Below are positions 24,069 through 35,300 of a DNA stretch of 64,000 nucleotides, one piece after another (positions within the stretch are counted from its first letter, which is position 1; every line of letters begins with the position of its first letter). The notes under the pieces are model-generated. The model searched no databases. It was not told the DNA's origin and saw nothing but the letters and a program-made list of their open reading frames with translations. The stretch is from contig NC_134102.1 of assembly GCF_000715075.1 (NCBI RefSeq), forward strand, positions 101,330,266 through 101,394,265, written 5' to 3'. The position numbers and the translations under genes are program-made. This DNA comes from Nicotiana tabacum. Its lineage: Eukaryota; Streptophyta; Magnoliopsida; Solanales; Solanaceae.

Positions 24069-25735
24069 TGTCACACCTCTTTTTGCCCCAAAAGATATAT
24101 GTGTTATGGATTGTTGTGGGTTAAAGAGTTTTTCCATTTAAAGTGACAAATTTGAGTAGGGATTATTTTATTTACAGAGTCGCCACTTGGAATTGATTTA
24201 TTGGGTGTTCCAAGTCACCATTTAGTTGAATCCCTAGTCAAAGGAAAGTTTGACTCTATTATTATTGGTCTGTGAAAATAAAGTTCGGTTAAGTAATTCT
24301 ATTGACCGGGGAGAAGGTGTAAGGCATTCCCTGAGTCCCGTGGTTATAGCACGGTCGCTTTATTGACTACATTTGGCTTATATTATTTTTGGATAACCTG
24401 TGTTTTATTGGTTCTCATGTTTTACCTATGTCCGTTTTTATTGCTTGATTATATTTATAAATATTATCTTGAAATAAGTCATTCGTATGTGTATTCATTT
24501 TTGTTTGGCATCAAGAATCACTTCACGCGTACGTGTACACAATCAATAACACATTTATTATTATTCGAAGTTGATTGGTCAAGTCATATGAACGCGCACT
24601 TGTATTATTTTCCTAAACGAATTTAAAATTATTGTAAGACCAAGAGTTTATGGATAGGAAATTATTTGGAAGTCGGGAAATATATTAGTTATTTAAAGTA
24701 TTGAAAAGTCATCCACACTTAAAAATATTTATAACTTACTACTCTATCTTTAAAATTAGGAGACATTTATCCATTATGGAAGAATGAGCTAATTATTAGT
24801 CTAGTGACAAAATTATTGGGCCTGACAGATTTATATTCAATCCAACCCATGTCTAATTCTTTCTTTCCTATTAAATATGGTAACTCATTTCTGGTTCACT
24901 TACTTGAACTCCAACGCATGACCCATTAATATTGCAAGATCTTCATTTTTAATTCTAAATAGCAAATCTCATTAAGATGAAATACTATTCAAATAATATG
25001 TTGACAAATCGCTTGAAACATGTAAAAAGAAACTACAACATGATAATGTGTATAAATAAAACAACACAAAATATTATCACATGAACCTCTACAAGAACAT
25101 CACACAAAATAATAAAATAATTAACAAAGGGAGGATAAACAATGAACCTTTAAGCAAAAAATTTCCTTCAGAACTTGATTAATGCAAAAACAATTCTGAA
25201 CCGAGCAAATACACCAAACCAAGGGCAAATCGGCAGATGAGCAGAAAATCTAGCGACGAACCTTCTATAATTCGAGCCCGGACCGAAACTCGACTGTACC
25301 TCGTGAGACTGCTGGTTTTTGGCGTGAGAGAGGTGACTATCAATGAAGCTTCACTAGGTATTTTTAGGCTTGGATTTGAGGCATTTTTGGGTCTTAAACA
25401 AGGTGATGAATTGCTTGAATTTTCGAAAGAAATAATGAAACGAGTAGAAATTCACTTAGCGCAGAAGAAGAATTTTTTTTTTCTCTCAATTCTCTCCACT
25501 ATTTTTTCCTTCCTTCTCTTTTCTCCTCACATTTCTCTTCTATTTATAGGAAAATAATTAGGAATTTTTTCAGATTTATTATTTTATTATTTTTTAATTA
25601 AAAAGAATTTCCACTTCCATTTTTCTTTTTTAAAAAAATAATAATTTCCCACTTTCTTTTACTTTTATTTTTTAATTTCTCACTTTTTTTACTTTACTTT
25701 TTTTATTTTCCACTTAGTTTACTTTTCTTTTTTTA
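24069..25735 (-). repeat. Ogre-like LTR, U3 end missing
   Basis: The plus strand starts TGTCACACCTC. It matches 54619-56275 closely, but lacks the terminal 300 bp or so that the right copy keeps up to TGTGAGCACC. The preceding bases ACCCT correspond to ACCCC at 54614-54618. Confidence 0.8.
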
Positions 25736-27186
25736 ATTTTCGCTTATTTTACTTTTCTTTTTTGAAAATTTGTGAGTTTTTAAAGTGGTGGTCGGTTTGT
25801 GGCCTTGATGCACTGAGGAGTTTGAGTTCACGGACACCCCGTTGTCGAAGAACTGATTCTATCAGAGTGGTACCGAGATGCTCGGATACTTTGTATCGTT
25901 TTCTGGAGACTTTGTCTTTCTGACGTCTCCCCTGGCTGTTTCATACCCGGATGTCTACGGTACCGTTAACCCTTGTATCTAAGTCAAAGCAATTTTTCTT
26001 TAAAATCAAACTTAGTTGTCTTGCACTCAGAACCAATTTGTGCCTGTAGTGCTTATCAACTTTTCCCATGAAGCAAGTCTTTCTTAGGCGACCTTTTTAG
26101 TTCCTTTGAGACACTTTGTCCGCCTTATCAAAAGAGATCACAGATGGATTCCTGCCTTCGTCAATGCCGTATATGCTCCAAATTGTGCTCGGTATTACGG
26201 GAAAACTGTAGATAGTTTTGCAGCCATTTTTGCTTTGCTTTTGATGCAAGATTAGACCGAAAGGGAATCTAAGAAAAATTATGGAAAAGAATAAAAGAGC
26301 AATTGGAAGTGAAAAAGGAATTGTGTCTAAATAAAAGATGTCCCTTTCGGGGAGAGAAATAAGGAGACTTATCTGGAGATATGTGCCGACTTCAATGAAT
26401 CATGACATGCATTTTGGGCTGGACGCCTGATCTGTCTGAGCTGTCTAATTCTCAAAATACGTCGCAAATATTCATCTTGAAACTATCTTGGTTGTGCTCA
26501 TGCCGGAGCATCGAAGACCCTCATTCGGCTAGTAGCGCCCTTTGCGGGTTTTCGCTAACTGACCTCTCTCATTTCTCTAATCATTGTTGCCTTATGGTGC
26601 CCATCTGGTTTTCACCAATAAGACTCTTGCATTTCTCTGCTCACTGTCGCCTTATAGTGCTCATACGGGTTTTCACCGATAAGACTCTCTCATTTCTTCT
26701 TTTGTTTTCTTTTTTTTTCTTTTTTTTTCATGCGGAAGGTTGGCCAATGCCCCCTAGCATGAGGACTTCAAGTATTCTCAAAGATCGGTCAGAAATTCTT
26801 AACAGGAAAAGTCAAAAAGAACCTTGAACTGAATTACAACTTTTGGAACTGTTTCTACGGGAAAATCGTAAGATAAAAACATACTTCTGCCCCAGTTTTG
26901 GAGTATTGGGAATATGGATTTTTGTTGCGATGGGACCGATCCCAGGATAAGGCTACCTACGTATCCTTTCGGAATTAGGTCGGACGTAGTTCAATGACTC
27001 AAAAAATTTATTGTTTGAGTTTTTTTTTTTGAGTACACAGGTTCCAGAAAATGGAAAACAAGGAAGAAAAATACAGCTTAAAAGGGGTAACAAAAGGGTG
27101 ACACTTGCTTGGAATAGCGAGCAATGGTAGCCTTCGTCATCTCGATCTAAGAAAATCATGCGTGGAAGTTTCACAGTGGGTATATA
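25736..27186 (-). other. 3' non-coding region of element A
   Basis: Holds a CTACGT module (26953-26992), the phrase CTGGGGCAGAAG on the minus strand, and three imperfect copies of a 60-65 bp unit with GGTGAAAACC (26530-26710) that also occur in element B at 41590-41750. Frames at 26402-26827 and 25237-25557 are not genes. Confidence 0.65.
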
Positions 27187-29154
27187 TCAGACATAATATC
27201 TTTTGACTGCATCTGCATTAATAGTCATGTCTAGTACCCGTCCTTCTTCATCTACCAAGTGCAAGGCCCCTTTTGGTAACACTTTCTTGATGATGTAGGG
27301 TCCTTTCCAGTTTGGGGCAAACTTTCCTTTAGCTTCTACTTGGTGTGGAAGAACGCATTTCAGAACGAGTTGGCCTACCTCGAAATGCCTTGGACGCACT
27401 TTCTTGTTGTAAGCGCGTGCCATTCTTTGCTGATATAACTGGCCAAAGCACACTGCTGCTAGCCGTTTTTCATCAATCAGCATTAGTTGTTCTAATCGGG
27501 TCTTTACCCATTCTGTATCTTCAATCTCCAACTCCACAATGATCCGAAGAGAGGGAATTTCGAATTCAGTCGGTATTACAGCTTCCGTTCCATATACCAA
27601 CAGATAAGGAGTTGCACCAACAGATGTGCGAGCAGTCGTGCGGTATCCCAAAAGAGGAAAAGGCAACTTTTCATGCCATTGTCTCGAACCTTGGATCATT
27701 TTCCTAAGAATCTTCTTGATGTTCTTGTTCGCCGCTTCAACGGCTCCATTGGCTTTTGGCCGGTAAGGGGTAGAATGGCGATGCATAATTTTAAATTGCT
27801 CGCATACCTCCTTCATCAAATGACTATTGAGATTGGCTGCATTGTCAGTGATAATGGTATTTGGGATACCAAAGCGGCAGATGATGTTGGAATGAACAAA
27901 GTCTACCACTGCTTTCTTGGTGACTGCTTTGAAAGTGACGGCCTCCACCCACTTGGTGAAGTAATCAATTGCAACCAAAATGAATCTATGCCCATTTGAA
28001 GCCTTTGGCTCAATTGGCCCAATAACATCCATTCCCCAAGCAATGAAAGGCCAAGGAGAGGACATGGGATGCAACTCCGAAGGTGGCGAGTGAATCAGGT
28101 CACCATGAATCTGGCATTGGTGACACTTGCGAACAAAACTGAAGCAATCTCGCTCCATTGTAAGCCAATAATACCCTGCCCGCAGAATCTTCTTCGCCAA
28201 AACATATCCATTCATGTGAGGTCCGCATACCCCCGAATGCACTTCACTCATGATCCGCTCAGCTTCTATGGCATCTACGTATCTCAACAAGTTCAAATCT
28301 GGGGTCCTTTTGTATAAAATTTCTCCATTCAGGAAGGAACCGCTGGCGAGCTGCCTTATAGTTCTTTTTTGATCTCCCTTGGCATGCTCTGGGTATTCTC
28401 TCATTTTCAGGAATCGTTTTATGTCATGATACCATGGTTCACCATCTAGTTCTGTCTCAATTGTATTGCAGTAACTGTGTTGATTCCGAACTTGGATTTC
28501 TAGTGGATCGATATGGGTGTTTCTCGGATAAGGGAGCACTGAGGCTAAAGTAGCCAAAGCATCGGCTAGCTCGTTGTGAAACCTGGGAATATACTTGAAC
28601 TCAATGGATTTGAATCTTTTGCTCAATTCTTGTACACGTTGTCTGTATAGAATAAGCTTGATGTCTCGAGTCTCCCATTCGCCTTGGGCTTGCCGGATAA
28701 GCAAGTCAGAATCTCCCATAACCAATAGTTCATGCACATCCAGATCGAGGGCCATTTTCAAACCCATGATACAGGCTTCGTATTCTGCCGTATTATTAGT
28801 ACAAAAGAACCGAAGTCGGGCTGTTGCAGGGGAATACTGTCCAATAGGTGAGATGAGGATTGCCCCGATCCTAACTCCTTTGATATTGACAGCTCCATCA
28901 AAATACATTTTCCATAGAGGGTTTTCGTCTGGAACTACTTCCTCTATTGAGTTGACTTCTTCGTCTGGGAAGTATGTGGTAAGTGGCTTGTACTCATCAT
29001 CAACTGGATTCTCTGCCAAATGATCAGCCAAAGCCTGTGCTTTCATCGCGGTGCGAGTGACATAGACAATGTCGAACTCTGTGAGCAGGATTTGCCATTT
29101 TGCGAGCCTGCCGGTGGGCATTGGCTTTTGGAAGATATACTTCAGAGGATCCAT
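27187..29154 (-). CDS. pol: Tat/Ogre second RNase H and integrase, open 655-codon frame
   Basis: Residues 20-50 are the end of the first RNase H (FDIVYVTRTAMKAQALADHLAENP). Residues 80-210 are a second RNase H with MYFDGA (D86), AEYEA (E124), GDSD (D148) and NELADAL (D198). This extra domain is characteristic of the Tat lineage. The integrase zinc finger has H306, H313, C344 and C347. The catalytic triad is D376 (WGMDVIG), D437 (ITDNAANL) and E473 (GAVEAANKN). A C-terminal domain with RHFEVGQLVLK and WKGPYIIKKVL follows, ending in DAVKRYYV. All catalytic residues are present and no stop occurs, which is unusual beside broken RT and gag. The ATG is only the first Met of the piece. In an active element this would be part of a longer polyprotein. 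Confidence 0.85.
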   Translation of the reverse strand: MDPLKYIFQKPMPTGRLAKWQILLTEFDIVYVTRTAMKAQALADHLAENPVDDEYKPLTTYFPDEEVNSIEEVVPDENPLWKMYFDGAVNIKGVRIGAILISPIGQYSPATARLRFFCTNNTAEYEACIMGLKMALDLDVHELLVMGDSDLLIRQAQGEWETRDIKLILYRQRVQELSKRFKSIEFKYIPRFHNELADALATLASVLPYPRNTHIDPLEIQVRNQHSYCNTIETELDGEPWYHDIKRFLKMREYPEHAKGDQKRTIRQLASGSFLNGEILYKRTPDLNLLRYVDAIEAERIMSEVHSGVCGPHMNGYVLAKKILRAGYYWLTMERDCFSFVRKCHQCQIHGDLIHSPPSELHPMSSPWPFIAWGMDVIGPIEPKASNGHRFILVAIDYFTKWVEAVTFKAVTKKAVVDFVHSNIICRFGIPNTIITDNAANLNSHLMKEVCEQFKIMHRHSTPYRPKANGAVEAANKNIKKILRKMIQGSRQWHEKLPFPLLGYRTTARTSVGATPYLLVYGTEAVIPTEFEIPSLRIIVELEIEDTEWVKTRLEQLMLIDEKRLAAVCFGQLYQQRMARAYNKKVRPRHFEVGQLVLKCVLPHQVEAKGKFAPNWKGPYIIKKVLPKGALHLVDEEGRVLDMTINADAVKRYYV

Positions 29155-29634
29155 TCAGGATATGAGGTGAGTAGTATAGGCCAAAACATAATGTCTCAAC
29201 TTCTGAGCGACCCAAGTCAAGGCACAACATGTCCTTTCTAAAAGGGTGTACTTAACCTCATAATTGGTGAACTTCTTGCTCAAATAATATATTGCTTGTT
29301 CTTTTTTGCCTGTCGTATCATGTTGCCCCAGAACGCATCCAAAGGAATTATCCATCACCGATAGATATAAAAACAAAGGCCTACCAGGTTCAGGTGGGAC
29401 CAATACAGGGGGTTTTGATAGATAATCTTTGATCCTGTCAAAAGCATTTTGGCAATTGTCCGTCCACTTGATTGCAGCATCCTTTTTCAGCATCTTAAAG
29501 ATGGGCTTGCATGTGGTTGTGAGCTGAGCAATGAACCTACTGATGTAGTTCAACCTTCCGAGCAAACTCATAACCTCCTTTTTGTTCTTCGGGGGTGGCA
29601 GATCTCGAATGGACTTTATCTTAGATGGATCCAA
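29155..29634 (-). pseudogene. pol: Tat/Ogre RT connection and first RNase H
   Basis: A 159-codon piece with ELPPPKNKKEV-like start (SIRDLPPPKNKKEVMSLLGR), LNYISRFIAQ, the connection region, then RNase H start PLFLYLSVMDNSFGCVLGQHD and CCALTWVAQKLRHYVL. The family normally has LYLSV.D or LYLAVSD here. It ends at TGA 29155, one codon before the following open frame, so a single stop separates it from the downstream RNase H-integrase. Confidence 0.8.
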
Positions 29635-29654
29635 TTCGATGCCTCTCCAACTGA

Positions 29655-30350
29655 CTATAAAACCGATGAGTTTCCCAGATAGAACCCCAAACGCACATTT
29701 GGCTTGATTAAGCTTAAGGTAAAACCTTCGTAGCCGTTCGAAGAACTTTTCAAATCATTCACGTGATCAGCCTGTGTCTTTGATTTTATGATGACATCAT
29801 TGACATATACTTCAATCTCTTTGTGCATCATGTCGTGAAAAATGGTGGTCATGGCCCTCATGTAAGTTGCCCCTGCATTCTTTAAACCGAATGGCATGAC
29901 CCTGTAACAATAGGTACCCCACGGAGTGGTGAAAGCGGTCTTTTCTGCATCACCCTCATCCATTAAAATCTGGTGGTACCCAGCATAGCAATCCACGAAC
30001 GACTGTATCTCATGCTTTGCACAATTATCTACAAGAATATGGATGTTTGGCAAAGGAAAATTATCCTTCGGACTTGCTTTGTTCAGGTCTCTGTAGTCAA
30101 CACAAACTCTAGTTTTTCCATCTTTCTTTGGCACGGGCACAACATTTGCCACCCAGGTGGTGTATCGTACGGCTCTAACAACATTGGCGCTCAATTGCTT
30201 CATTTTTTCCTCTTTGATTTTATCACTCATGTCCGTTTTAAATTTTCGCTGCTTCTGTTGGACTGGTGGAAAATCAGGATACGTGGGAAGCTTATGAACC
30301 ACTAAATCGGCGCTTAAACCATGCATATCATCATAAGACCAGGCAAACAC
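29655..30350 (-). pseudogene. pol: Tat/Ogre reverse transcriptase core
   Basis: RT motifs in order: ANVVPVPKKDGKTRVCVDYRDLNKASPKDNFPLPNI, FVDCYAGYHQILMDEGDAEKTAFTTPWGTYCYRVMPFGLKNAGATYMRAM (given here only as family landmarks in pieces), and the active site as EVYVNDVII, where YVDD is expected. The first catalytic Asp is Asn (GAT to AAT). The frame is lost after ADHVNDLK. Inactive as it stands. Confidence 0.85.
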
Positions 30351-30359
30351 ATCTCTATA

Positions 30360-30620
30360 CTAAAATAAAAGTTGAATCAAGGCATCTCTAGTTTTTTGTT
30401 CAGTGTGAATGCTTATCTTTGTTTCTCTGACTTCTTCATGACCTCTGATATTAATTGGCTTAGTTTCATTGAGGTTGGGCCTAGGCTTGTTTTCAAATTG
30501 TTCCAACTCTCTTTTTATTTCATCAAAAACCTTATCTTCATCATATTCGACCTCTTGATGCATTATTTTGAAATTAGACAGCTTTTTGAGATCTGGGCGT
30601 GAATTCCGCATGCATGTCAT
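30360..30620 (-). pseudogene. pol: N-terminal part of Tat/Ogre RT ORF
   Basis: Starts MTCMRNSRPDLKKLSNF directly after the intron and has acidic EVEYDEDKVFDEIKRELEQFENKPRPNLNETKPIN. It ends at a stop just before the RT core. The same start occurs in element B at 40552 (MTCLRTSCPDPK), confirming homology. Confidence 0.8.
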
Positions 30621-30840
30621 GTTATTAAAGCCGGCATTAACAAAACTGAAATGGAAATAAAATGGCAGGAATTAGGAAAAGGAAAAGATACAAAATTTAA
30701 TACGAAACTGAACTGCATTTCATTGAATTTGAAAGGATAGAAGGGTTAACGTTAAAATAAAACAATCATACTAAGATATTTGGATTACAACCCTGAAAGT
30801 AACCCAAAGTACAAAAGAAAGAAGCTGCAAAAGTCAACTA
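30621..30840 (-). other. Intron-like spacer between protease and RT
   Basis: About 220 bp without coding potential. It is T-rich on the minus strand and ends in CCATTTCAG followed by TTTTGTTAATGC, a good 3' splice site shortly before the RT ORF. Element B keeps the same end (CTCTTTTCAG TTCTGTTAATGC, about 40530). Ogre elements are known to carry an intron at this position. Confidence 0.7.
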
Positions 30841-31890
30841 TCAAGATTCCTTCCTTGTGGGGAGAGGAGTTGCTTCCCAGTTATTGAGCATAGTGTCTGG
30901 GCTAATTAGTTGCATATCGGCACGACTAGGGCCTTCACCAGCCTGGATCATATTCACTTCAGAAAACATCTGGCTGAGGCCATGGCAAATTTCATCAATG
31001 TTTGCATGCGCCGAGGAATTTTGACCATGTTTGAATCGTGGCTTGACAAAAGTGCAGAAAATGTAAGGGATAGGTTGCTGCAAGACCCACCCGTACTTTT
31101 TACGGTGCTTGGCTTTGTCTTCATCCACTTGTGTTGGCCTGAAGCCTAAACCAAAAGTACCCCTGTTACTGAACGGAGAAATAGGTTCTGAAATTCTTTG
31201 CAATGATGCCCCCAAGCCTTTTCCTGGCTCATAACCTTGTCTCATCATAAGTGCAGCCACCATTACAGATGTGGCGGAGAGATGAGAATGCAGAATGGGC
31301 TTTCCTTCCTCAACATGGTCCACAACAACCACTTCGAAAGCCTGATAGACAATAGACTCACATCCTTCCTTGACCTCAATACATGGGATTAACGGGTCTT
31401 TATAAATAGATGACTTATCTTCTCTGTGAACAATAATTTCCTGCCTGTCATGCACGAATTTGAGCATCTGATGCAAGGTGGATGGAACAGCTCGGGCTGT
31501 AGGGATCCATGGCCTTCCAAGAAGAAAGTTATAAGAAGTTTCCATGTCCACTACTTGGAAGAAAATTTCAAAATCAACAGGCCCAATCATCATGGTGAGG
31601 TTGATCTCCCCAATGGTATCTCTCGCTGAGCCATCAAAAGCCCGGATGCGAACATTGCTGGGTCGGATCCTGTCTGTATTGATCTTCATACTTTGCAAGG
31701 TAGAGAGGGGGCATACATCTACACTCGAGCCTCCATCAACCATGACTCGCTTCACATAATGCCCCTCACATTTGAAAATCAAGTGCAAAGCCCTATTGTG
31801 ACCGGATCCCTCCTCAGGAAGTTCATCATCAGTAAAGGAAATTTTGTTCACCTCAAAAAATCTATTGGCCATCTTCTCTAACTGATTCAC
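30841..31890 (-). CDS. pol: Tat/Ogre aspartic protease with G-patch
   Basis: A 349-codon open frame. The active site is VMVDGGSSVDVCPLS (D52) and the second retropepsin landmark is SYNFLLGRPWI (residues 119-129). At 213-235 MMRQGYEPGKGLGASLQ matches a G-patch, a glycine-rich RNA-binding motif. It ends PLPTRKES at a stop next to the intron-like spacer. The role would be Gag-Pol maturation, with the G-patch perhaps contacting RNA (inference). No internal stop is present. Confidence 0.82.
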   Translation of the reverse strand: MNQLEKMANRFFEVNKISFTDDELPEEGSGHNRALHLIFKCEGHYVKRVMVDGGSSVDVCPLSTLQSMKINTDRIRPSNVRIRAFDGSARDTIGEINLTMMIGPVDFEIFFQVVDMETSYNFLLGRPWIPTARAVPSTLHQMLKFVHDRQEIIVHREDKSSIYKDPLIPCIEVKEGCESIVYQAFEVVVVDHVEEGKPILHSHLSATSVMVAALMMRQGYEPGKGLGASLQRISEPISPFSNRGTFGLGFRPTQVDEDKAKHRKKYGWVLQQPIPYIFCTFVKPRFKHGQNSSAHANIDEICHGLSQMFSEVNMIQAGEGPSRADMQLISPDTMLNNWEATPLPTRKES

Positions 31891-31899
31891 GGTGGTATT

Positions 31900-34418
31900 C
31901 TCTGAGACATGTGCCTCGTTCAGGATTTTGATTAGTACACGGGCATGCTCTCCTGAATGTATGAGCAGAGATAACAGAGAGATTTGGGCAGGAGTCCTTC
32001 TCAGCTAGTCAATGATTGAGTAATCCTGAACTTTCATCTTTTTCAAAAACTCCTCCGCCTCTTCTTCAGTGACCGATTTCTTTATTGGCATTTGGCCTTC
32101 TCTGATTTGCTTAGCCTTCCTCAACTCTTCTGAGAGTAACACCTCCCTGATCGAGTCAAACCTCTAGTTTCCCCCACTTCTTCTATGATTTCCTTGCCTT
32201 TGTAGGTTACTACAGTCTTGTTGTAGTTCCAAGGGATGGTTTTCGTATTTGTTACACGGGGTTGTGTGGCAGGCTTGATTATGATCGGTTCTATTATACC
32301 CGTCGTATCGCCCTGATTCTGCTTTGTGATGGGGTGACCTCTAAGGACGTATAACTTTGGGTTTGGAACATTGGAGAGAACTTCCAACCTCGAGATTTTT
32401 GGAACAAATAAAGTTGCCCTCTCTGAACTCTAGGCGCCTTTCACAATTAACGGTGCATCTAGGCTTGGACTTACTTCCAGTTTGGTTCCTCTTGAATCGT
32501 TACCATTGTCATTTCTGCTCGACCAACCGGCTTGTATTCATGATCTCGGCCAATCATTCCCACAAAATGAACATCATTGTGTACTGGCAACGGTTTATTG
32601 GTCACATTAGGAGGGTCCTCGCCATTCGTGACTACAATCAATTTTTCAACAATGAGTCTTTCTATGGCTCTTTTCAGGGTCCAACAGTCATCAGTGCTAT
32701 GCCCCGGAGCACCTGAATGATATTCACATCTAGCATTTTCTTGAAATCCGTATGAATCGGGATGCATATGGTGGGGAGCGATGGGTTCAATCACGCCCAT
32801 CTGCTTCAACTTCTAGAATAGACTAGAGTATGATTCAACCAATGGAGTAAATGTTTCCACCAGCCTCTGCCCTCGACCATAATCCTGCCTAGGACGAGCA
32901 TTGTAGGGTGCCCGAAAATTTTGCTGCTGAGGTCAGGGGAATCTTGGAGCTGGTGCCCGTACCTATTGATTGGGAGGACGAGCAAATGATTGAGCATTAA
33001 ACACTGTATATTGTGGCGGTCCCACAGAGTGATGAGGAATTGGCGAGGGATAGTAATGTTGAGGGTAGCTGGATTGCCCCTGTTGAACTTGTACATAAGG
33101 GTGCGATGCCCCTTTTTGAACTTCCTTGGATCCCGAAGTCATCATGGACCCTTCATCTCTCTTTTTTCTATTTGCCAAACTTCCCGACCCATTTTGGATA
33201 GCTTAGGTGGTGGCTTTGAGAGCATCTTGACTTACAATTCTGCCAGTCTTGAGGCCATTTTCGACTATTTCTCCTATTTTGATCGCTTTCGCAAAAGGTC
33301 TACCCATTGCGGACATCATGTTCTGAAAGTAATCAGGCTCTTGGGCCTCCAGAAAAATAGTGATCAACTCGTGGTTATCCATGGGTGGCTTAACTCTAGC
33401 TGCTTGCTCCCTCCACTTGATTGCATACTCCCTAAAGCTTTCAGTCGGCTTTTTCTTCATGTTGGATAGGGAATTGCGATCCGGCGCAATATCTATATTG
33501 TATTGAAATTGTTTGACAAAGGCTTGGGCCATGTCGTCCCAGACATGCCAGTGAGAGATATATTGATCAATGAACCATTCGGAGGCTACCCCCACAAGAC
33601 TTTACCCAAAATAAGCCATCAGTTATTCTTCTTTTCCACCTGCACCCCTCAGTTGGTTGCAATACCTTTTCAAATGGGCGATAGGGTCGCCGTGTCCATC
33701 ATACTTCTCGAATTTTGGGGTCTTGAACCCTGGTGGCAAATGGATGTGAGGGAACATGCATAAATCACTGAACGAAACACTTTTGTGACCCCCTAGTCCC
33801 TGTATGTTCTTTATGTTCTGTTCAAGACTTTTCATTTTCCTGGCCATCTCATCTGGCTCAACCGTCTTGGCAAGCTTTTCTTTTTCCAATAGTGACTCGT
33901 ACTGAGGAGTCTGATTACATGGAGCTGAGACCCCCGAAAGCCATATTTGAAGAGTAGCATTGGCCATCATAAGCATGAGATGGTGGCTCGTTGATTGGCC
34001 TCGTCACAGGAGGTGGAGGCGGGATTGTGTATGTCGGTGCGCCAGGCACGACTAGAGGAGTGTTCCTGACCGGTGCGACTGGAGGTCGCACATTTTAGGT
34101 ACCAGGAGCAACGTGGAGGCTATAGTTTGGCATATACCCTGGTGGTAGAATGTGGTCGCTCGTTGCATGGAGTGGTAGTTGAGTAGCCAGGGGTACGATG
34201 GAAGTTCCCTCTGAGGGACCCCGGGGTGGAGGCTAACCAGACACCCAAGCTTGATATACATCAGACAATTGTTGTCTCAATTTTCTTATTTCCTCCGACT
34301 CTTGTTCAACTGATTGACCCTGGGGGTCGTCACTGATCAGCTCGATCTCATCATCATTGGCCATTACTACTGCTCCCTTAGATCTAGTGAAGTGATGATG
34401 TGTTGCCAGTTTCACCAC
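31900..34418 (-). pseudogene. gag: Tat/Ogre gag, several frame breaks
   Basis: 34418-34233 has the N-terminus with a heptad-like EESEEIRKLRQQLSDVYQ (the ATG at 34418 is the first in frame). 33976-33623 has a coiled segment EMARKMKSLEQNIKNIQ and FPHIHLPPGFKTPKFEKYDGHGDPIAHLKRY. 33595-33203 has the retrotransposon gag core (FVKQFQYNIDIAPDR, SFREYAIKWREQAARV). 32809-32471 has the nucleocapsid knuckle CEYHSGAPGHSTDDC. 32387-32121 is the gag-protease linker (TIPWNYNKTVVTYKGKEI). Stops and shifts divide it into five or more pieces. Confidence 0.82.
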
Positions 34419-35300
34419 AAACCAATCACCTTAAGCTTACTACGTAAGAGACAGCAAACGTGTTAGGGTTAAGCATTTTATAGATATGAATTACACATAA
34501 TGTGCCATGCTCCTATCATTGTCACTATTTCTAACATGCTTTTGGAGGCTTCATGTTTCATTCCGGTTTATGAGGTAGCTTCTTATTGATGCTCTTATTT
34601 TCTTCTTCTTCTTTTTTTTTCTAACGCCTCATTTTGATCCCTCATCTTAGAATCATTAAAAAAATTTTGATCGAACCTTTTGTGGGTTGCCTACGTATCA
34701 TGTCGCTGCATGAATCAGATCATTACGTAGTTCATGGGGATTAGGAATAATATAAATAAACTAACTCTTTTTTTTACTTTGAGTTTTATTTTTTAATTTT
34801 CGAAAGAAATACTTATATAAAAAAATATTTTTGGTTTTTCAAATTTTATTAATTTATTTTATTTTTTTAGAAATTTTGAAAAGAGAATTTTTTTTTTCTT
34901 TTTTTTTTTTTCTTCGATTTTTCTTTCGGAGAAAAACTTCTAAATAAAAATAAACATATTTTTGAATTTTGATTTGATTTTCTTTTTGAATGAAAGACTT
35001 ATAAAATGAAAGAAAAATATTTTTTGTTTTAATTTTTTTTTTATTTGGGAGTTTCTAAGGAAAGTCTTCTAAAGAAGGAATTAAAAGAAAATATTTTGGA
35101 TTTTGTTTTAAAAAAAAAAAATTTGGGGCCGAAACCGATGAGGTTTGCCTACGTATCTCACATCCGGTAAGAATCAGACCCGTGTAGTTCGGTAGATGAG
35201 AAATAAAAAGGTAAACTAACTCTTTTTTGTTCATATACAATTAATCCGACAAAATCTCCTAGCAAAGAAAATATTTTCAATTGTTTTTGTTTTCGATTTT
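34419..35300 (-). other. Leader region of element A
   Basis: Non-coding, with T-rich runs and two CTACGTA modules (34689-34733 and 35147-35190). It matches the leader of element B in reverse (39112-39679). There is no PBS or LTR beyond it, so the 5' end is lost. Confidence 0.7.

Larger units (their letters stand above)
20039..25735. repeat. Long duplicated segment, left copy (pairs with 50586-56275)
   Basis: About 5.7 kb that recurs in the same orientation at 50586 to about 56275 with roughly 98-99% identity by eye. It covers part of the Athila LTR, its flank, the old LTR at 22675 and most of the Ogre LTR at 24069. Its left boundary is not a transposon end but a point inside the Athila LTR. 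Its right boundary is in the pyrimidine-rich part of the Ogre LTR. Confidence 0.92.
24069..35300 (-). mobile_element. Tat/Ogre-like Ty3/gypsy retrotransposon A, 5'-truncated
   Basis: Minus-strand order: leader (35300-34419), gag (34418-31900), protease (31890-30841), intron (30840-30621), RT, RNase H, second RNase H, integrase (30620-27187), long 3' non-coding region (27186-25736) and partial LTR (25735-24069). A second archaeal-type RNase H and an intron between protease and RT are traits of the Tat/Ogre lineage. There is no 5' LTR: at about 35300 the leader abuts a different LTR fragment. The LTR at 24069 is shared with the right-hand copy, while the internal coding sequence is well diverged from element B, so this may be a recombinant of two elements. 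Confidence 0.85.
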
